Of a stretch of DNA of 17,147 bases, positions 1 to 6,015 are shown piece by piece. The stretch comes from CAZNLL01 sp964573885 (GTDB taxonomy: Bacteria; Desulfobacterota; DSM-4660; Desulfatiglandales; Desulfatiglandaceae). The position numbers were made by a program, and so were the translations under genes. The stretch is from contig CAZNLL010000086.1 of NCBI GenBank assembly GCA_964573885.1, forward strand, positions 1 to 17,147, written 5' to 3'. Numbering within the stretch: position 1 is the first letter of the stretch; the number at the start of each line of letters is the position of its first letter. The notes below the pieces were generated by a model that saw only the letters and a program-made list of their open reading frames with translations, had not been told where the DNA came from and did no database searches.

Positions 1-90
1 TGCCATTGCGACCCCTCCAACGAGGGCATACCTCACCCCCTGTTTCTCCAATTCCGATACCAACCGCTTAAATCCCTCAAACACGTTCAT
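1..90 (-). CDS. Probable nucleotidyltransferase, N-terminal fragment (cut by window edge)
   Basis: The minus strand opens with ATG at 90 and remains open to the window edge, giving 30 residues that begin MNVFEGFKRLVSELEKQG and end in YALVGGVAMA. The LVGGVAMA stretch is typical of the N-terminus of nucleotidyltransferase-fold proteins (AbiEii/DUF6036-like), where the glycine pair leads into the catalytic strand. The catalytic aspartates would lie beyond the window, so activity cannot be judged. An AAGGG ribosome-binding sequence sits 7 bases before the ATG. The gene starts 30 bp after the stop of the MazF-like toxin on the same strand, so it is probably co-transcribed with the toxin-antitoxin pair. 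The family call rests on a short motif and is tentative. Confidence 0.55.
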   Translation of the reverse strand, partial: MNVFEGFKRLVSELEKQGVRYALVGGVAMA

Positions 91-120
91 AATGCTACCC
101 TTTAGTTCACACGACGGGGG

Positions 121-459
121 CTAGCCGCCGATTATTTCATCCAATCCGTCGATAATTCTGACAAGCTCTTCAGGAGAAGCACTTACAATCTTTTTTCCGA
201 TTCTTTTCGTAGACAGGGTTCGAACCTGACTGATCTTGGCCCAGGATTTTTTGGGCAGTTTTGTCTCTGAAAGCTCAAGCGTAAGCGGGAATCCAGCCCG
301 CTGGGCTTGACTTGTAATCGCCACCGCGATAACGGTGCCAGAGCGGTCATTAAAAATGTTATGACTCAAAATAAGAACAGGGCGGAAACCGCCCTGTTCA
401 CTTCCAATGACAGGATTCAAATCAGCCCAATGAATATCGCCTCTCAATATTCCGGCCAT
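121..459 (-). CDS. MazF/PemK-family toxin (endoribonuclease)
   Basis: A 112-residue protein of normal length for the MazF/PemK/CcdB-like fold. The N-terminal RGDIHWADLNPVIGSEQGG and FRPVLILS segments match the family's first beta strands, including the loop that usually holds the catalytic Arg/Gln residues. The later ISQVRTLSTKRIGK segment matches the second conserved region with its conserved arginine. Known members cleave mRNA at short sequence motifs and arrest growth until bound by antitoxin; cleavage specificity here cannot be read from sequence. The start overlaps the end of the antitoxin gene by 16 bp, which implies translational coupling, and a GGAG lies 8 bases before the ATG. The key residues look intact, so this is probably a working toxin. 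Confidence 0.9.
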   Translation of the reverse strand: MAGILRGDIHWADLNPVIGSEQGGFRPVLILSHNIFNDRSGTVIAVAITSQAQRAGFPLTLELSETKLPKKSWAKISQVRTLSTKRIGKKIVSASPEELVRIIDGLDEIIGG

Positions 460-686
460 CCATCCATCTCCATGGAAAGCCCCTCTTCCGCTATATTTTG
501 TTCATAATGGGGATCCAGTTTGGCGCATTCTTGTGCCAAGCGTGTCCTCTCAAGGCGATGTAGCTTGTCTACTACAGCCTCCTGGATCGCCTTGCTACGG
601 TTCGGATATACCTTGGATTTCACCATTAAATCCAATTGTTTTAATAGCTTATCATCTATTGTAATTGCAATTTTTGAAGCAGCCAT
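444..686 (-). CDS. Ribbon-helix-helix antitoxin (CopG/MazE-like partner of MazF)
   Basis: An 80-residue protein. The N-terminal IAITIDDKLLKQLDLMV, then NRSKAIQEAVVDKL, is a classic ribbon-helix-helix DNA-binding domain (residues about 5-42). The acidic, proline- and tryptophan-containing C-terminus (EEGLSMEMDGWPEY) is the likely toxin-binding tail. The ATG at 686 is preferred because GGAGG sits 8 bases upstream; a GTG three codons earlier overlaps that ribosome-binding site and is less likely. The last codons overlap the toxin gene. By family analogy it neutralises the MazF-like toxin and represses its own promoter, alone or with the toxin. An inverted repeat immediately upstream is the probable operator. 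Confidence 0.88.
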   Translation of the reverse strand: MAASKIAITIDDKLLKQLDLMVKSKVYPNRSKAIQEAVVDKLHRLERTRLAQECAKLDPHYEQNIAEEGLSMEMDGWPEY

Positions 687-699
687 TTCGATCACCTCC

Positions 700-720
700 G
701 GTATGACGATATATCATACC
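700..720 (-). promoter_or_regulatory. Probable antitoxin operator (inverted repeat)
   Basis: GGTATGA (700-706) and TCATACC (714-720) form perfect 7-bp arms around a 7-bp AT-rich spacer, 14 bp upstream of the antitoxin start. On the minus strand the repeat contains TATGAT/TATAT sequences that could serve as a -10 box. Ribbon-helix-helix antitoxins usually bind such short palindromes over their own promoter, so autoregulation is the obvious reading. The exact -35/-10 pair is not clear. Confidence 0.6.
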
Positions 721-760
721 GCGCAACGTTTCAAGTAAAAAATTTTCATTTGCTGCCGGC

Positions 761-843
761 TAATCGGGAGAGGGGGAAGCCTAGTGGCTTCCCCCCTCCC
801 ACACCACCGGACATACGGATCACGTATCACGGCGGTTCGGCTG
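761..843 (-). mobile_element. Group II intron 3' end (domains V and VI), solitary remnant
   Basis: Read on the minus strand, 836-803 is a 34-nt element whose ends ACCGCC and GGUGGU pair with one G-U wobble inside a CGC triad, topped by an AUACG/CGUAU stem. This is the size and layout of group II intron domain V, and CGC is the triad of group IIC introns. It is followed by GUGUGGGAG and a long hairpin: 772-781 pairs perfectly with 786-795 (loop TAGT), and 766-770 pairs with 796-800 around one bulged base. The end CUCUCCCGAUU resembles domain VI and the 3' splice site. The wobble pairs only on this strand, which supports its orientation. No reverse transcriptase or domains I-IV remain. The domain V stem has a local mismatch or extra base near the bulge, so activity is unlikely. 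Identification is from memory of the motif. Confidence 0.55.
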
Positions 844-844
844 A

Positions 845-1060
845 TTAAGTGGTCTCAATCTTCGACTCTGGTGAGTGCATGAAATCGATGAAACCGTCGT
901 TAACGTAGGCATAGCCGAGGCCGTATTCCCGGACGAAAGGCTCGAAGTGCGCACAGGTACAAATGGTGATTTCATGGCCGGACTCCATCAGTGCTCGGCC
1001 CAATGCGACATAGGGTTGAACATCACCTCGTGCACCAATCGTCATAATAAGGATCTTCAT
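845..1060 (-). pseudogene. Truncated UDP-glycosyltransferase-like gene (GT28/GT1 N-terminus)
   Basis: Seventy-one codons beginning MKILIMTIGARGDVQPYVAL, then GRALMESGHEITICTC and FEPFVREYGLGYAYVNDGF. This is the opening of sterol/macrolide-type UDP-glycosyltransferases: first Rossmann strand, the G-x-RGDVQP loop and the second strand. Family members run to about 400 residues, so roughly five sixths of the protein, including the whole donor-binding C-terminal domain, is missing. The reading frame stops within a few codons of the group II intron remnant, and no continuation is found on its other side. The gene was therefore probably cut by insertion followed by deletion. The ribosome-binding site is weak. 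A functional short peptide is unlikely. Confidence 0.7.
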
Positions 1061-1093
1061 GTTGATGCTTCTCTGGCGACATATGAGTAGTGA

Positions 1094-1131
1094 GAAATAA
1101 TTCCCGTTTACTGTTATTCGAGAATTATTTC
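1094..1131. repeat. Inverted repeat, 10-bp perfect arms
   Basis: GAAATAATTC (1094-1103) and GAATTATTTC (1122-1131) are exact reverse complements separated by 18 bp. It lies 34 bp upstream of the truncated glycosyltransferase start, where an operator or promoter-proximal structure might be. No T-run follows on either strand, so it is not a simple terminator. Confidence 0.5.
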
Positions 1132-1167
1132 GCGTTTATTGGGCGGTGTCATTCATCTTTGGAACAA

Positions 1168-1195
1168 AACTTTGCACAGATTTCTGTACAAAGTT
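1168..1195. repeat. 28-bp near-perfect palindrome
   Basis: AACTTTG-C-ACAGA and TCTGT-A-CAAAGTT are complementary around a TT centre, with one C/A mismatch that becomes a U-G wobble in minus-strand RNA. It could be a dyad operator or a hairpin in minus-strand RNA. No associated gene can be assigned. Confidence 0.45.
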
Positions 1196-1400
1196 ACCCC
1201 AGAAAAATGGGCAAATCTTGAGATCGCCTTCACCACATGCTCCCGAACCTTTTGAATTTGTGTAATAAGTTGCTTTAGAATGTCATATGCTTAAACGGCT
1301 TTCATGGTCGGGACCCTGTAAACAGAGGGTACGGTTTGAAGGGAATGTAGATTGCGAGGAATCACACAAAAAATGGCCTAAAAATCAAGAAAAATCCAAG

Positions 1401-1624
1401 TCTTTTGAAATTTGTGCTCTTGGGAATGGGGGGAGGGTAACTTTGATGAGCAAGCGGGTATGGCAGGAAGGAAGAGGCCGGATATTTGCTGCCTGAAAAC
1501 ACCAATCCCTTGACTCAAAGCCGTTACAAAACGTACCATTTCGCAGTTTTGCCCATCATATAGGATTTTGGTGGCTTCTTCTGAAACACCCCTGTTTCCC
1601 AAGGATCATTTCGACCTGGGCCAT
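1401..1624 (-). pseudogene. Possible frameshifted small gene, unknown family
   Basis: From an ATG at 1624 the minus strand reads MAQVEMILGK and then becomes poor. One base out of phase, from about 1600, it reads RGVSEEATKILYDGQNCEMV and on through a plausible helical segment ending near VFRQQISGLF. Joining the two frames at the GGGAAACAGGGG stretch gives one continuous soluble-looking protein of roughly 55 residues before the composition becomes unnatural. I do not recognise the family. It may be a decayed gene or a chance open frame; no clear ribosome-binding site precedes the ATG. Confidence 0.25.
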
Positions 1625-1651
1625 TAATCGCTGTATTTGGAGGCTGTCGTC

Positions 1652-2500
1652 ATGAAAAATGTCCTCGCTCTCATTGGATCCCCCAGAAAGCTCGGCAATT
1701 GCGAAACCGCTGCAAAGGCCCTAAGCCGGCAGATCAGCGAGCCCCATCAATTGAGGCTTTTACGGATTTCAGATTTCAATATCGGGCTGTGCACGGGCTG
1801 CTATACGTGTCTTCTTAAAAACAAATGCGTGCTGAAAGATGATCTGCCGATGGTGATTGAGGCCTTTGTGGAGGCCGATGCCTTTATTATCGCGGTCCCC
1901 ACCTACTGCCTCGGCGCCAATGCGTCCCTTAAACTCTTGGCAGACCGGGCTTTGGCCTTTTACAGCCGTCATCAAGAGATATGGGGAAAACCGGCCGTAG
2001 CCCTGGCCGTTGCCGGCATGGAAGGCAAGGAAGGCTACACCAAATTAAATATCGATAGTTTCATGCGGCTTTTTCAAATGAGGATCAAGGGAAGTGAAAT
2101 CCTCTATGGCGCCCTACCCGGTGAGGTCCGCTTAAATGAAACAAACAATCAAGCGATAGAAAGACTGGCGGCCGCTTTATTCGGACAAACCCCCGCCCCT
2201 TCGGGACCGGTGTGTCCGGTCTGCGGTGGAGACACTTTCCGGTTTTATGAAAACAACCGCATTCGCTGTATGTTGTGCAGCAACGAAGGAAACATCGAGA
2301 CCAATGGGCCCTCGCCTGTCTTTCATATCCAGCCCTCCTCCCATGAACTGTTTTTGAGTCACCAGGACGCCGTCAATCACGGCGAATGGCTCCGGGCAAT
2401 GAAGATCAGATTTCGGCATGAAAAGGACCGGCTCAAACAGGTGACCCGGGAATTTGAGGACTACGGCGAGTGGATAAAACCCAACAAGCCATCCCTTTAA
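1652..2500 (+). CDS. NAD(P)H-dependent FMN reductase-like flavoprotein with C-terminal zinc ribbon
   Basis: A 282-residue protein. Residues 1-180 form a flavodoxin-like fold: GSPRKLGN (9-16) is the FMN-phosphate loop, CTGCYTC...C (47-59) is the cysteine cluster seen in many anaerobe NADPH-dependent FMN reductases/iron-sulfur flavoproteins, and VPTYCLGANASLKLLADR (82-99) is the flavin-binding loop. After a linker, CPVC (188-191) and CMLC (206-209) form a rubredoxin/zinc-ribbon-like knuckle, followed by a charged helical tail (240-275) of unknown role. The reduced-flavin carrier role is inferred from the family; the electron acceptor is unknown. ATG at 1652 is chosen because GGAGG lies 8 bases before it; a TTG 15 bp upstream overlaps that site. 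The next gene follows after 57 bp on the same strand. Confidence 0.82.
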   Translation: MKNVLALIGSPRKLGNCETAAKALSRQISEPHQLRLLRISDFNIGLCTGCYTCLLKNKCVLKDDLPMVIEAFVEADAFIIAVPTYCLGANASLKLLADRALAFYSRHQEIWGKPAVALAVAGMEGKEGYTKLNIDSFMRLFQMRIKGSEILYGALPGEVRLNETNNQAIERLAAALFGQTPAPSGPVCPVCGGDTFRFYENNRIRCMLCSNEGNIETNGPSPVFHIQPSSHELFLSHQDAVNHGEWLRAMKIRFRHEKDRLKQVTREFEDYGEWIKPNKPSL

Positions 2501-2557
2501 GCCAGGCTGGATGGTGTTTCCCGGGAGCATGGCTTAAACCGGAATAAGGACCTCTCC

Positions 2558-3055
2558 ATGGAAATTCGCGTTATCCGAAGTAAAAAACGGCGCAAGACGG
2601 TTGAGGCCCGTCAAAAAGGGGAGGTATTTGAGGTCCTGGCGCCGGCCCACATGTCGGATAAAGACCTTGAGCCCATCATCGATAATTTCAAAAAACGGAT
2701 GAACCGTCAAAAAGCCCAGTCCACCCTGGACGATGAGGCCCTGGCGAGGCGGGCAATGAGGCTCAATCATCAGTATTTTGACAACCGATTGAAATGGGAG
2801 TCCATCCGGTGGGTGACCAACCAGAATAAGCGCCATGGGAGTTGTACGACCCACAGGGGCACCATCCGTATTTCCCACCACCTTGCAAAAACGCCCGGGT
2901 TTGTTCAGGACTACGTGGTGATGCATGAGCTGGCTCATTTGATCGAGCCCAACCACGGCCGGCGGTTCTGGGAACTGGTATACCGGTATCCAAAGACAGA
3001 AAGGGCCAGAGGTTTCTTGATGGCCCTTGGTTTAGAAGATAAGGAAGCGTTGTAA
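2558..3055 (+). CDS. YgjP/SprT-like zinc metallopeptidase (DUF45 family)
   Basis: A 165-residue protein. HELAHL (123-128) followed by NH at 132-133 and RRFWEL gives the HExxH plus downstream histidine that chelate zinc in the YgjP-like/WLM/SprT group. The preceding WVTNQNKRHGSC (85-96) and GTIRISHHL (101-109) strands match the signature W-x-SC...G-x-I-x-N/H-x-L that leads into the active-site helix. The N-terminus is a basic beta region as in YgjP. Full-length YgjP proteins are about 230 residues, so the N-terminal part is short here, though it starts cleanly with AAGGA 7 bases before the ATG. It is probably cytosolic; biological substrates of this family are poorly known. It follows the flavoprotein gene by 57 bp, but no shared pathway is evident. 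Confidence 0.8.
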   Translation: MEIRVIRSKKRRKTVEARQKGEVFEVLAPAHMSDKDLEPIIDNFKKRMNRQKAQSTLDDEALARRAMRLNHQYFDNRLKWESIRWVTNQNKRHGSCTTHRGTIRISHHLAKTPGFVQDYVVMHELAHLIEPNHGRRFWELVYRYPKTERARGFLMALGLEDKEAL

Positions 3056-3098
3056 AAACTGCTCTGGGAATAGCCCCCGTGACAGGATGAGATATCCG

Positions 3099-3115
3099 CC
3101 CTTGCCGGCGGCAAT
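3099..3115. repeat. Short GC-rich inverted repeat upstream of the cytochrome gene
   Basis: TTGCCG and CGGCAA flank a single central G, followed by a perfect TTGACA (3119-3124) that could be a -35 box. The matching -10 at 17 bp spacing (CAAACT) is poor, so promoter assignment for the cytochrome gene is weak. The repeat could be an operator there. Confidence 0.25.
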
Positions 3116-3170
3116 TGGTTGACACGGCCCTGGAATGCCTTCAAACTGGAAAGAGCCGGGAGGCGCCATG

Positions 3171-5369
3171 ATGCATTTCATTTTAAAGCCGGCCGCCCTT
3201 GGGGTGGTCCTGGTTCTTTTTCTGATAGCGGGTCTCTTCTCTCCCGTCCAGGCCAAAGAGCGCTATGCCGAACAAACCGACAAGGGCTGTATCTTTTGTC
3301 ATGAACAGAGCACGGGCGGGGCCATCAACGCCACGGGCATCGCATACATCCGGAACGGATACCGCTACCCCATCCCCCCCAGAATATTGGAAAAGGCTCA
3401 ATCCCTGGATTCTCCCCTCCACAAGGTGCTGCGCTTTATCCTGGGCTACCTCCACCTCCTGGCCGGGGTGGTCTTCTTTGGGGCCATCTTCTACATCCAT
3501 ATCTTTGTCCGACCCTCGCGCCTCACCGGAGGCATCCCCAAACACGAGCGTATGCTGGGACTTACCTGCATGGGGGTGCTCGCCGCCACAGGGGCTTATC
3601 TCACCTGGATACGGATCGGAAACTGGGAGCACTTTTTTGACAACACCTTCGGGCTTATGCTCTTCATCAAGATCTGCCTCTTTCTTTTGATGGTCGCCCT
3701 GGGTCTCACCGCGGTCACCATCCTCCACCGCCGTATGAGGGAGGCGGCCCGCACCATCCCTCTGAGCCAAGACGCGGAATCGGGCGTGGATGAGATCAAC
3801 AACGCCAATTTGAGCCGATTCCACGGCTCTGAAGGAAGGCCCGCCTACGTGGTGGTTGAGGGGCGGATCTACGATGTCACAGAGAGTAAAAAGTGGCCCG
3901 GCGGTCGCCACTTCGGCAAGCACGCGGCCGGGGCCGATCTCACCTCGGCCCTCAAAGGGGCACCCCACGGGCCGGAGGTGCTGGAGGCGTTCCCCCAGGT
4001 GGGGGAAATGGCCCATGAAAAGGCAGGCCCTTCCCACCCTTCACCGGCCGGCCGGGTTTTTGTGCTCATGGCTTACACCAACCTGGTAATCGTTTTCTTG
4101 ATCCTTGCCTGTATCGCAATCTGGCGATGGGGCTTTCCCGTGCCCATCGTCCATGAAAAACGGACCGAAGTGGCGGCCGCCCAGGGGTGCATTGGCTGCC
4201 ACCGGGAAAGAAATCCCGGCATTTATGCGGACTGGGCTGCAAGCACCCACGCCAGGGTGGGAGTGAACTGCGCCACCTGCCACCAGGCCTTCCCAAAGAG
4301 CCTCCTCACCTATAAGGCCCACCTGGAGAATGCTCAGACACCCATCCACGTGGTAGTGACACCCAAAACCTGTGCCGGGTGCCACCCGGACCAGGCGGCT
4401 CAGTATGCCCGGAGCAAGCATGCCCATACCCGGGAGATCATGTGGAAAGTGGATCCCTGGCTCAACCACGGCATGAACAACGAGCTGGAGCGCACCAGCG
4501 GGTGTTTCGCCTGCCACGGGACCCAGATCCGGCTTAAACAAGGCCGTCCTGTGGCCGGCACCTGGCCCAATGTGGGCGTAGGTCGCGTCAACCCGGACGG
4601 ATCCCTGGGGAGTTGTTCAAGCTGCCACACCCGCCACCGGTTTTCCGTGGCCGAGGCGCGAAGGCCCGAGGCCTGCGATCAGTGCCATCTGGGGCCGGAC
4701 CACCCCCAGATCGAGATCTACAATGAGAGCAAGCACGGGACCCTGTACCATGCTGAAGGCCATGAGTGGACGTGGTCGACCGAGGACGGGGAGTGGAAAG
4801 CGGGTAGGGATTTCCGAGCTCCTACCTGCGCGGCCTGTCACATATCTGAGGCCGGAGAGGTGCGCGAATCCCATGACGTGACCGAACGTTTGGCCTGGGA
4901 GACCCAGGCGCCACTCACCGTGCGGCCCGCGGACTTTAAGCCCTTCCCTGCCCAAACCAACTGGAAGACCGAGCGGGCCAAGATGCGGGCCGTCTGCCTC
5001 CAGTGCCACTCCGAGGGGTGGGCGGACGAACACTTCCGCACCTACGACCGCATCGTGGATCTTTACAACCAGAGCTACTACCTGCCTGCGCAAAAGGTGA
5101 TGAACGAACTTTACAGCTCAGGGTATTTGTCCCAGGCTCCCATGTTTGATGAGGCTTTGGAGTGGGAGTTCTACGAGCTATGGCACCACGAGGGCAGGCG
5201 GGCTCGCATGGGCGCGGCCATGATGGCGCCCGACTATACCTGGTGGCACGGCTTCTATGAGCTCAAACACCGTTTCAGCCTTCTCATGAATGAGGTCCAA
5301 AAGGTCCGGAGAGGAGATCCCCCCGTTGTTTACCCTGAATTTCCCGGCAAGATCCGTCCCGACCGGTAG
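3171..5369 (+). CDS. Fusion membrane cytochrome: monoheme c + membrane domain + cytochrome b5-like + HAO-like octaheme c
   Basis: A 732-residue protein. ATG at 3171 gives a clean signal peptide (cut near VQA/KERY) and GGGAGG 7 bases upstream; ATGs at 3135 and 3168 are less likely. Order: CIFCH heme motif (40-44); three membrane helices (about 88-113, 128-147, 160-185) with several histidines, CopD-like in feel; a bacterial cytochrome b5-like domain (about 207-280; WPGGRH, GKHAAGADLT, APHG with candidate axial histidines 247/251 and 266); one helix (296-318); then eight CxxCH motifs at 340, 367, 401, 445, 482, 502, 553 and 609. The signature GRVNPDGSLGSC..CHTRH, GPDHPQIEIYNESKHG and the end ELWHHEGRRARMGAA...WWHGFYEL are those of hydroxylamine oxidoreductase-like octaheme cytochromes. 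The family oxidises hydroxylamine or reduces nitrite/hydroxylamine; direction and substrate here are unknown. The heme domain should face the periplasm, fed through the fused membrane and b5 modules. Confidence 0.85.
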   Translation: MHFILKPAALGVVLVLFLIAGLFSPVQAKERYAEQTDKGCIFCHEQSTGGAINATGIAYIRNGYRYPIPPRILEKAQSLDSPLHKVLRFILGYLHLLAGVVFFGAIFYIHIFVRPSRLTGGIPKHERMLGLTCMGVLAATGAYLTWIRIGNWEHFFDNTFGLMLFIKICLFLLMVALGLTAVTILHRRMREAARTIPLSQDAESGVDEINNANLSRFHGSEGRPAYVVVEGRIYDVTESKKWPGGRHFGKHAAGADLTSALKGAPHGPEVLEAFPQVGEMAHEKAGPSHPSPAGRVFVLMAYTNLVIVFLILACIAIWRWGFPVPIVHEKRTEVAAAQGCIGCHRERNPGIYADWAASTHARVGVNCATCHQAFPKSLLTYKAHLENAQTPIHVVVTPKTCAGCHPDQAAQYARSKHAHTREIMWKVDPWLNHGMNNELERTSGCFACHGTQIRLKQGRPVAGTWPNVGVGRVNPDGSLGSCSSCHTRHRFSVAEARRPEACDQCHLGPDHPQIEIYNESKHGTLYHAEGHEWTWSTEDGEWKAGRDFRAPTCAACHISEAGEVRESHDVTERLAWETQAPLTVRPADFKPFPAQTNWKTERAKMRAVCLQCHSEGWADEHFRTYDRIVDLYNQSYYLPAQKVMNELYSSGYLSQAPMFDEALEWEFYELWHHEGRRARMGAAMMAPDYTWWHGFYELKHRFSLLMNEVQKVRRGDPPVVYPEFPGKIRPDR

Positions 5370-5390
5370 GGGAAGAAAGACCTGCCCTTT

Positions 5391-5406
5391 CTTGACCCAG
5401 GTCAAG
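5391..5406. promoter_or_regulatory. CRP/FNR-family-like palindrome (TTGAC-N4-GTCAA) upstream of cupin
   Basis: CTTGACC and GGTCAAG form perfect 7-bp arms around CA, embedding TTGAC-N4-GTCAA. This matches the general CRP/FNR-superfamily half-site geometry and, from memory, the motif proposed for HcpR-type regulators of nitrosative stress genes. It is centred about 59 bp before the cupin ATG, where an activator site would sit. Alternative: a short hairpin followed by GGACTTTT acting as a weak terminator for the cytochrome gene. Confidence 0.45.
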
Positions 5407-5456
5407 GACTTTTCCATTTCTTTGGATCAACATGGATAACAAAGAAAGGAGGCCAC

Positions 5457-5774
5457 ATGAAGACCGTGCATCTTTACGAAGCCAACGATTTCAGCGACAA
5501 GGGCATGAAAAAGCTCCTGGTCCACGATTCGCCCTACTTCAAGATCCTGAACTTCAACTTCCGGGCCGGACAGGAACTCCCCGTCCATCACCACGAAATC
5601 GACGGTCAGCTCTCCATTGTCGTCTTGGAGGGAGAAGGTGAATTTCTGGGGGCCAAAGGGGCGGCCCTGCCGGCCCGGGCGGGCGACGTGCTCATCTCGG
5701 AGATCGCAGAACCCCACGGCATAAGGGCCGCAAGCGACATGCGGGTGGTCGTGACCATCGCACCTCCGATTTAA
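5457..5774 (+). CDS. Small single-domain cupin protein
   Basis: A 105-residue cupin. Motif 1 is PVHHHEIDGQLSIVVLEGEG (metal ligands: histidines of HHH plus a downstream acidic/Gln position) and motif 2 is AGDVLISEIAEPHGIRA, supplying the last histidine. The fold covers almost the whole protein, which is usual for the stand-alone cupin_2 family. AGGAGG lies 4-5 bases before the ATG. Such small cupins bind a metal and act as sensors, isomerases or dioxygenases; nothing here decides which. The gene lies 87 bp after the HAO-like cytochrome on the same strand, behind a TTGAC-N4-GTCAA palindrome, so an accessory role in nitrogen-oxide or redox stress handling is a reasonable guess but only a guess. 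Confidence 0.85.
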   Translation: MKTVHLYEANDFSDKGMKKLLVHDSPYFKILNFNFRAGQELPVHHHEIDGQLSIVVLEGEGEFLGAKGAALPARAGDVLISEIAEPHGIRAASDMRVVVTIAPPI

Positions 5775-6015
5775 GAGGACCCCGTTGTTGCAAACGCACC
5801 GAGCTCCTAGACATATAACTACATTAAAACCAGAAAGTTATGTCATTTTATATCCAGGGCCTGGATAGCACTATTGGTGAATTCCAGATTTCAAGCGTTA
5901 AAAGCGGCATTTGAAGTCATAAAAGGCGAAATGCCGAATCCTTAAGCGCCTTTCATGCAATAACGGGGAGGATACAAGGGGGAAGAAAGCGGCTGGAAGA
6001 CATGGTTGATCCCTT
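5775..6015. other. Convergent spacer with several inverted repeats
   Basis: No gene is visible. The 241 bp between the cupin (plus) and the methyltransferase (minus) holds an odd-centred palindrome TATCCAGG-G-CCTGGATA (5851-5867), an imperfect repeat GACATATAACT...AGTTATGTC (about 5811-5843), and two overlapping stem pairs at 5905-5953. These may serve transcription termination in both directions, but none has a strong T-run. Confidence 0.5.
5922..5953 (-). terminator. Possible terminator of the methyltransferase gene, overlapping a second stem
   Basis: On the minus strand AAAGGCG pairs with CGCCTTT across an 18-nt loop, followed by one more T and then ATG-rich sequence. A competing stem, CGGCATTT (5905-5912) with AAATGCCG (5929-5936), cannot form at the same time. 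The weak U-tract and large loop make termination uncertain. Confidence 0.28.

Larger units (their letters stand above)
1061..1651. other. Gene-poor spacer of about 590 bp with inverted repeats
   Basis: No convincing intact gene on either strand. Two inverted repeats stand out (listed separately). The right part (about 1400-1624, minus strand) holds a possible frameshifted small gene. The rest is comparatively AT-rich with scattered stops and shows no tRNA or rRNA-like structure that I can recognise. Given the truncated gene and intron scrap to the left, this is probably a zone of past insertion and deletion. Confidence 0.6.

Noticed and set aside
3183..4037. Long minus-strand open frame opposite the fused cytochrome
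   Set aside because: It lies entirely antisense to well-supported heme and membrane domains, has no recognisable motif or ribosome-binding site, and is explained by GC-rich codon use on the other strand.
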